From: Candidatus Cloacimonadota bacterium
GTDB taxonomy: Bacteria; Cloacimonadota; Cloacimonadia; Cloacimonadales; TCS61
Reading direction: 5' to 3'
Length of the DNA stretch: 8,926 nt
NCBI GenBank assembly: GCA_027064945.1
Contig: JAMOPB010000366.1
Span: 1 to 8,926, forward strand
Part shown: positions 5,322-8,926 of the stretch, in pieces
How positions within the stretch are numbered: position 1 is the stretch's first letter
Layout: each line of letters opens with the position of its first letter
The notes under the pieces: generated by a model
Databases searched by the model: none
What the model was told of the DNA's origin: nothing
The model's input: the letters and a program-made list of their open reading frames with translations, nothing else
Made by a program: the position numbers and the translations under genes

Positions 5322-6263
5322 ATGAAACTAACATTGCCGGAAGTGGCTGAAATTTTGATATTGTCCGACGGCGGGATGTTGGACGAGGAGCTAGCTGAAA
5401 GATTTGATGTTCACAAAACCACAATTACTAGATTAAAACAGGGAAAAATTAAAAAAGGCATTGAAGCGAGAAAAATGATAGAAAATCAAATAGAGGAGGC
5501 AAAATCATGGGGTTTTAGTAGGCTATCTGAAACGGAAAAAATTTTTTTCATCATTCCTGATAAATATAAAAGAAAATATTTTGTAGAAAAATTAAATAAA
5601 CTACTTTCTAGGTTTAAAGAGTTATATGCTATCGAGAATTATTGGAGAGTATGGACAGATGATTTGAAAAAAGAAGCAAGAGAAGTGAAAAATACATTAC
5701 TTTTATATAAAGATGCAATTATTAAATATGGAATAGTCTCGAAATCAACAATCAGAGAATATATAGATATTCTTACAATGGAAGGAAATGAGCAAACAGA
5801 CGCAATAGAAGATGCATTATATGATTTGGCATATGCTGTTGAAGATTTATATAATGTAAATAAATATACGATTTTTACTGTTAAGGAAATTTGTGGGACA
5901 GATGAAATATGTGAAAATACCATATCTATTATCAAAGATTTTTCTAGATGTTTGGATGAAGAAAAAAAATATGCCGGTATAAAAAGAGAAAAGTTTACAA
6001 ATAAAGCACACATAAATGTGTATGAAGTGCTGAGAAACGGTAAGATAGTTGTGTCTAGAAAAAGAACTTTTTTAAGTTTCATCAATGAAAGGATTAAAAA
6101 TATTAAAAGAGAATATGTAAGAGCGTTTAATCATTGTGATCATTTTAAATTTGAAAAGGAATGGTATAGTCCTGAAAAAATAAATGAAAAATATCAGAGT
6201 GTAGTTGAAAGATTGATGCAAATATATGAAAGAATAGAAAACACTCTTGATAAAAAGCATTAA
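5322..6263 (+). CDS. Helix-turn-helix protein of unknown function
   Basis: AAGGAGG (5311-5317) is four bases before the ATG. The 313-residue product starts with a helix-turn-helix at about residues 5-43: LTLPEVAEIL is the first helix, DEELAERF the second, and KTTITRLKQGK the recognition helix. Similar small domains are found in recombinases, homing endonucleases and phage regulators. The remainder is mostly helical, Lys/Glu-rich, with scattered Cys (EICGTDEIC, SRCLDE, NHCDH) that do not form a pattern I can name. No nuclease or recombinase motif is visible. DNA binding is likely; regulator or DNA-processing protein are both possible. A remnant of a second copy lies directly upstream. Confidence 0.72.
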   Translation: MKLTLPEVAEILILSDGGMLDEELAERFDVHKTTITRLKQGKIKKGIEARKMIENQIEEAKSWGFSRLSETEKIFFIIPDKYKRKYFVEKLNKLLSRFKELYAIENYWRVWTDDLKKEAREVKNTLLLYKDAIIKYGIVSKSTIREYIDILTMEGNEQTDAIEDALYDLAYAVEDLYNVNKYTIFTVKEICGTDEICENTISIIKDFSRCLDEEKKYAGIKREKFTNKAHINVYEVLRNGKIVVSRKRTFLSFINERIKNIKREYVRAFNHCDHFKFEKEWYSPEKINEKYQSVVERLMQIYERIENTLDKKH

Positions 6264-6282
6264 AAAAATAATTTAAAAAGGA
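6214..6282 (+). repeat. Direct repeat, right copy
   Basis: This is the tail of the helix-turn-helix gene (MQIYERIENTLDKKH, stop) and the spacer TAATTTAAAAAGGA that carries the ribosome binding site of the next gene. It corresponds to 5248-5315. Confidence 0.8.
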
Positions 6283-6290
6283 TAACAAAA

Positions 6291-7352
6291 ATGAAAAACA
6301 ATAATTACTTTTGTATAAATTGCGGGATGAGCAAGAAACATAGCTCATCCGATAATGAGGTTATCGAATGTCCAAACTGCCATGAAGAAACCATGATGAA
6401 TATTGGGGATAAATTGAGGCCACCTGTGATTAAAAACAAGAAAAATCCAAAGAAAGAAATCAAGAAATTTCTTAAAAAAATTATAAATCCGAGATGGAGA
6501 AAAAAATTAGCAGAAGAAACTTCAAAAAAATTTAATGATTTACTCGATGAATACCTCGGAAAATACTTACCAGGTAAAGGAAATTTGGCAATTATTTCAA
6601 TGAGCGGAGGACTAGATTCTGCTACTTTGTGTGCAGAAGCTTTAAACCAAGGCTACGATGTTTTTGTACTCAATTTTAAATATAATCAAAAAAACTGGGT
6701 TGAAAATATTGCATTTCAAAAATTATTAGAACATTTTAAAACACACAATGATTTTAGCGGTAAAATTATAGGTTTTAAGGAGCTAAATTTTGAGCCTCTG
6801 TTTGGTGAATTTCTTAATTTATGGGCAGAAATGAGAGACAATGGGGAGATGAAAGAAAAAGCGGAACACCAGTTTTATACTCCTTCTCGTAATTTGCTTT
6901 TTTCGGTAATGAGCGCAGTGGTTGGCGAGATAGTAGCGCTAGTTAAAGAATATGAAGAAGTTTCAGTTGGACTTGGAATACATATGCATACAGAAGATGC
7001 GTACGGCAAACACAGAAACTATTGGGATATTACACCTGAATTTGCACAAAAATTAAGCAATCTATTTGCTTTAAACGATGTTAAGAAGATTACGTTATTT
7101 ACTCCATTTGTAAACAGTTACAAAGATGAAATAGTTAAACGAGCGATTGATCTTAAAGTTCCTTATAAATTGACGTGGACATGTTATAATCCTCAACAAG
7201 TTGGTGAGAAATTGTGGGTGCCATGTGAAGAATGTGAAGCATGTATAGAAAGAAAACTAGCTGGCGAGAAAGCTGGTGTTGATGATATAAATGAGTATTA
7301 TATAACGATAGATGAAAATTTTGGTTGCAATAGATTTGAAAAGAAGAAATAG
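6291..7352 (+). CDS. QueC-like ATP pyrophosphatase with N-terminal zinc ribbon
   Basis: QueC converts 7-carboxy-7-deazaguanine, ammonia and ATP to preQ0, the precursor of queuosine and of deazaguanine DNA modifications. The PP-loop is SGGLDS (105-110). YTPSRNLLF (196-204) matches the QueC (V)P-x-RN motif. DITPEF (246-251) and the basic-acidic TPF...KDEIVKRAIDLKVP stretch (271-291) also fit. The zinc site is C298, C312, C315 and C318, with a slightly long gap after the first Cys. Unlike normal QueC (about 220-230 residues), this one has about 95 extra residues at the start: a zinc ribbon with C8, C11, C27 and C30, then a Lys-rich linker. AAAAAGGA (6275-6282) sets the start. No queD, queE, folE or transglycosylase gene is nearby. 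QueC-like enzymes also occur in some anti-phage systems, so the exact substrate is uncertain. Confidence 0.85.
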   Translation: MKNNNYFCINCGMSKKHSSSDNEVIECPNCHEETMMNIGDKLRPPVIKNKKNPKKEIKKFLKKIINPRWRKKLAEETSKKFNDLLDEYLGKYLPGKGNLAIISMSGGLDSATLCAEALNQGYDVFVLNFKYNQKNWVENIAFQKLLEHFKTHNDFSGKIIGFKELNFEPLFGEFLNLWAEMRDNGEMKEKAEHQFYTPSRNLLFSVMSAVVGEIVALVKEYEEVSVGLGIHMHTEDAYGKHRNYWDITPEFAQKLSNLFALNDVKKITLFTPFVNSYKDEIVKRAIDLKVPYKLTWTCYNPQQVGEKLWVPCEECEACIERKLAGEKAGVDDINEYYITIDENFGCNRFEKKK

Positions 7353-7367
7353 AAAAAAGGCAATTGC

Positions 7368-8150
7368 ATGAACCGCAAACAGTTTTTACAACAATTGTAT
7401 CGTATGGAAACGGTAGATGATGAATGGGTGCATGAAAATGAAAAAGATTTAAAAAAGATAATCGGATATATTTGGAATGCTTTTATCTATACACCGCAAG
7501 CATTAAAGTATTTAAATAAACATTTAAATACTTTTGATTTTAATAATTTTCAGTTGATTGATAAAGTAAAATTTATACATTTTATAATACACCATTCTAA
7601 CATATTGCCTAGCTGGCTGAATACGGATTTTCAACCGAGAATTGATAGAATTAAAGAAGCTGAAATACTAGGGAAAGAAGTCACAGATAATGATAAACGT
7701 GTTTTGTGGCATTTGGCTAACGAATTTGGTATATTTGAAATGAAAAATATTAAAGATATTTCAAGCAAGCCTCAAAAATTAACTGCTCAAGAGAAACAAA
7801 AAATTCAAGAAGCTGTACAGCAAGCTGAAAAACAAAAATCCAATACGATCGTATTAAATCAACTGACACAAGAAATAATTGATGAAATGGAATTAATGTT
7901 GTTCGATATTTCAGTGCTCGAAAAATACAACATGATACAATATACTTTTTTAGACAAAAATAATTTAAAAGTAGTTTATAGAGAACCATATTCAATGAAA
8001 ATTAAATTTCATCCAAGTTCAAGCATTTTTGAAAAAGATTATTTTGAACCTTTTGATAATTTATATGAATATCAGTTCACTAGTATCTGGGATTATCAGC
8101 GTTTTCGTAAAACATTGAATGCGGCGTTTTTGAATAGTTTAAAAGTTTAA
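7368..8150 (+). CDS. Uncharacterised protein with possible -1 frameshift extension
   Basis: The start at 7368 follows AAAAAAGG (7353-7360). The 260-residue product is not recognised. It is mostly helical in residues 1-130. A Gln/Lys-rich likely coiled coil covers about 138-158. A C-terminal part is rich in Tyr/Phe and looks alpha/beta (TFLDKNNLKVVYREPYSMKIKF). Six codons before the stop, TTTAAAA at 8138-8144 is a -1 slippery heptamer in the correct phase, and the -1 frame is open from there to the IS insertion point. The gene was probably longer originally. Whether frame change is programmed, a mutation or a sequencing slip in the A-rich stretch cannot be told from here. Confidence 0.7.
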   Translation: MNRKQFLQQLYRMETVDDEWVHENEKDLKKIIGYIWNAFIYTPQALKYLNKHLNTFDFNNFQLIDKVKFIHFIIHHSNILPSWLNTDFQPRIDRIKEAEILGKEVTDNDKRVLWHLANEFGIFEMKNIKDISSKPQKLTAQEKQKIQEAVQQAEKQKSNTIVLNQLTQEIIDEMELMLFDISVLEKYNMIQYTFLDKNNLKVVYREPYSMKIKFHPSSSIFEKDYFEPFDNLYEYQFTSIWDYQRFRKTLNAAFLNSLKV

Positions 8151-8262
8151 AAAAATGTTTGAGAGATGATTCGAAATTAAAAATTCCGTTGCGTCATTAT
8201 TTGAAATGGATTTTTGAAGCGATCGATAAACATAAACATCGCGGCCGCATACAAAATTTTAC
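8138..8262 (+). pseudogene. Interrupted 3' extension of the 7368 gene in the -1 frame
   Basis: After a TAG at 8135-8137 the -1 frame is open across the stop of the 7368 gene and reads SLKKCLRDDSKLKIPLRHY and on to KHKHRGRIQNF at 8260. It has protein-like composition and codon use like its neighbours, apart from CGC-GGC-CGC near 8240. There is no ATG start or ribosome binding site of its own. The frame then passes into the GC-rich transposon end and stops at 8288-8290. The reading is that the original gene continued here and was cut by the element after TTAC. The rest would lie beyond the transposon, outside the window. Confidence 0.5.
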
Positions 8263-8310
8263 GCGGGCCGGGATAGCCCAAGCCCTTTAGGGCTGGGAAG
8301 GAGGCCCCGT
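8261..8310 (+). other. Left-end hairpin of the IS element
   Basis: CCC (8277-8279) and AGCCC (8281-8285) pair with GGGCT (8290-8294) and GGG (8295-8297) around the loop TTTA, with A8280 bulged. This imperfect hairpin matches the kind that Y1 transposases bind at element ends. An outer stem is also possible: ACG and GGGCC (8261-8269, C8264 bulged) with GGCCCCGT (8303-8310), with unpaired segments between the two stems. In RNA it could also shield tnpA from outside transcription. Confidence 0.75.
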
Positions 8311-8344
8311 GATCTGTGATCATAGTTTTAAAGTGCATAATTAA

Positions 8345-8407
8345 TCTCCTTTCGGTCTATTGGGTTCTAGCAACTAATTATTAATATTCATAAAAACAGT
8401 AAAAGGA
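8345..8407 (+). promoter_or_regulatory. Possible sequestered ribosome binding site of tnpA
   Basis: TCCTTT (8347-8352) in the tnpA leader is complementary to AAAGGA (8402-8407), the ribosome binding site of tnpA. Pairing over the AT-rich stretch between them would hide the site and reduce transposase synthesis. IS200 is known to limit its transposase through leader structure; the pairing here is short and is an inference. Confidence 0.35.
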
Positions 8408-8412
8408 CGCCT

Positions 8413-8838
8413 ATGAAAATCTGTAATCCAGAACAACGATATCAAAAACTGAACACAGTTATCTGGGACTGCAAATATCATGTTATTTTTACGCCGAAGT
8501 ACCGACGTCCAGTTCTCAAAGACGGTATTGATACCAGATTCGAAGAACTGGTATTGGAGAAGCAAGATGAATTTGGTTATCAGGTTATCGAAATGGAAGT
8601 AATGGAAGACCATGTGCACTTGCTGCTGTATATCTCGCCTGATAAACCGATCCGCAGCACTATTTCAATGTTGAAAGGTTACACAGCACGCGTTTTACGT
8701 GAAGAATTTCCTTCTCTAAAAACCAGATTGCCGAGTCTATGGACTAGATCAATGTTTGTAACTTCTGTTGGTTCAGTTTCACTTGAAACTGTAAAACAAT
8801 ATATAATAAATCAAAAAATCAATTCTATGGACAGCTAA
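8413..8838 (+). CDS. tnpA: IS200/IS605 TnpA, HUH Y1 transposase
   Basis: TnpA cuts and joins single-stranded DNA at the element ends through a 5'-phosphotyrosine link. The 141-residue length is normal for the family. The conserved beginning is CKYHVIFTPKYRRPVL (20-35). The metal-binding HUH motif is HVH (67-69), and the catalytic Tyr is Y130 in VKQYIINQK. LWTRSMFVTSVGS (109-121) is a typical conserved stretch before the catalytic helix. No frameshift or missing key residue is seen, so the enzyme is probably active. AAAAGGA (8401-8407) precedes the ATG. Its stop overlaps the tnpB start in TAATG, so the two are translationally coupled. Codon use includes more CGT, CTG and GCC-type codons than the phage genes. 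Confidence 0.95.
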   Translation: MKICNPEQRYQKLNTVIWDCKYHVIFTPKYRRPVLKDGIDTRFEELVLEKQDEFGYQVIEMEVMEDHVHLLLYISPDKPIRSTISMLKGYTARVLREEFPSLKTRLPSLWTRSMFVTSVGSVSLETVKQYIINQKINSMDS

Positions 8839-8926
8839 TGAGTAAACAGTTTCGTACATATGAATTAAAATTGATTCCTAGATCTAAGCGACAAGAATAT
8901 ATGTTAAGAACGTTTTTCGCTAACGC
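8838..8926 (+). CDS. tnpB: TnpB RNA-guided nuclease, N-terminal fragment at window edge
   Basis: The ATG at 8838 overlaps the tnpA stop. The 29 visible residues, including FRTYELKLIP and RQEYMLRTFF, match the usual N-terminus of IS605 OrfB/TnpB proteins (a strand of the form Y-x-hydrophobic-x-L-x-P, then a helix with Q and a TF-x-N end). TnpB is a small RuvC-type nuclease guided by an RNA from the right end of the element; it cuts the empty donor site and helps the element persist. The RuvC and zinc-finger parts and the guide RNA are outside the window, so completeness cannot be judged. Confidence 0.85.
   Translation, partial: MSKQFRTYELKLIPRSKRQEYMLRTFFAN

Larger units (their letters stand above)
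8263..8926 (+). mobile_element. IS200/IS605-family element, left part
   Basis: The element carries tnpA and the start of tnpB in the usual overlapping order, and a left-end hairpin lies just inside the proposed boundary. The boundary is placed after TTAC (8259-8262), a target tetranucleotide used by well-studied members such as IS608; these elements insert next to a short target without duplicating it and have no terminal inverted repeats. GC content rises clearly at about 8241-8310 and is moderately higher in tnpA than in flanking genes. The boundary is inferred; the GC-rich NotI-like GCGGCCGC at 8241-8248 leaves open a slightly earlier left end. The right end is outside the window. Confidence 0.8.

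Noticed and set aside
5639..6085. 148-residue open frame on the minus strand
   Set aside because: It is a shadow of the Lys/Glu-rich helix-turn-helix gene; the Phe/Ser-rich composition is what the reverse strand of AAA/GAA codons gives.
453..7352. TAG recoding as in some large gut phages
   Set aside because: TAG ends three well-spaced genes (455, 5027, 7352), each with the next gene's ribosome binding site downstream, and continuing past them gives no longer plausible proteins.

Overview
This AT-rich window is read entirely from the plus strand. Genes are short, closely packed, and mostly preceded by strong AAGGAG-type ribosome binding sites. The gene content (a T4 gp44/RFC-like clamp loader, a SWIM zinc-finger protein, a QueC-like enzyme and many small unrecognised genes) points to a large tailed bacteriophage or a prophage-like segment of one. 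The host cannot be named. TAA, TAG and TGA all end genes here, so there is no sign of stop-codon recoding.

Layout. Positions 3-455 hold the 3' end of a gene made of 22-residue (66 bp) DUF4116-like tandem repeats. A small two-helix membrane protein (542-820) follows and ends inside an intrinsic terminator. A second block (859-5027) carries an unrecognised protein, the AAA+ clamp-loader ATPase (1506-2516), three small unknown genes, a SWIM zinc-finger protein (3505-3852) and two more unknown genes. The spacer 5028-5321 is unusual. It has a hairpin region with alternative pairings, two tiny ATGA-overlapping reading frames (one with a twin-arginine-like start), an extended -10 promoter, and the leftover start and end of a lost gene. 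The tail of that lost gene is nearly the same as the tail of the next intact gene, a helix-turn-helix protein (5322-6263). Next come a QueC-like ATP pyrophosphatase fused to an N-terminal zinc ribbon (6291-7352) and an unknown gene (7368-8150).

The unknown gene at 7368 has a TTTAAAA slippery heptamer close to its stop. The -1 frame then stays open up to the point where an IS200/IS605-family element appears to be inserted after TTAC (8259-8262). The element shows a left-end hairpin, a tnpA Y1 transposase (8413-8838) and the start of tnpB (8838 onward), and runs off the window. It is visibly richer in GC than the surrounding DNA.

How the genes fit together. The clamp loader implies a phage-encoded replisome, although its clamp, its small subunit and the polymerase are not recognised here. 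The QueC-like protein suggests deazaguanine chemistry, possibly DNA modification against host defence, but no partner gene for that pathway is visible. The rest of the region looks like a fast-changing accessory segment, with an eroded paralogue, 68 bp direct repeats, and a transposon that has interrupted a gene.
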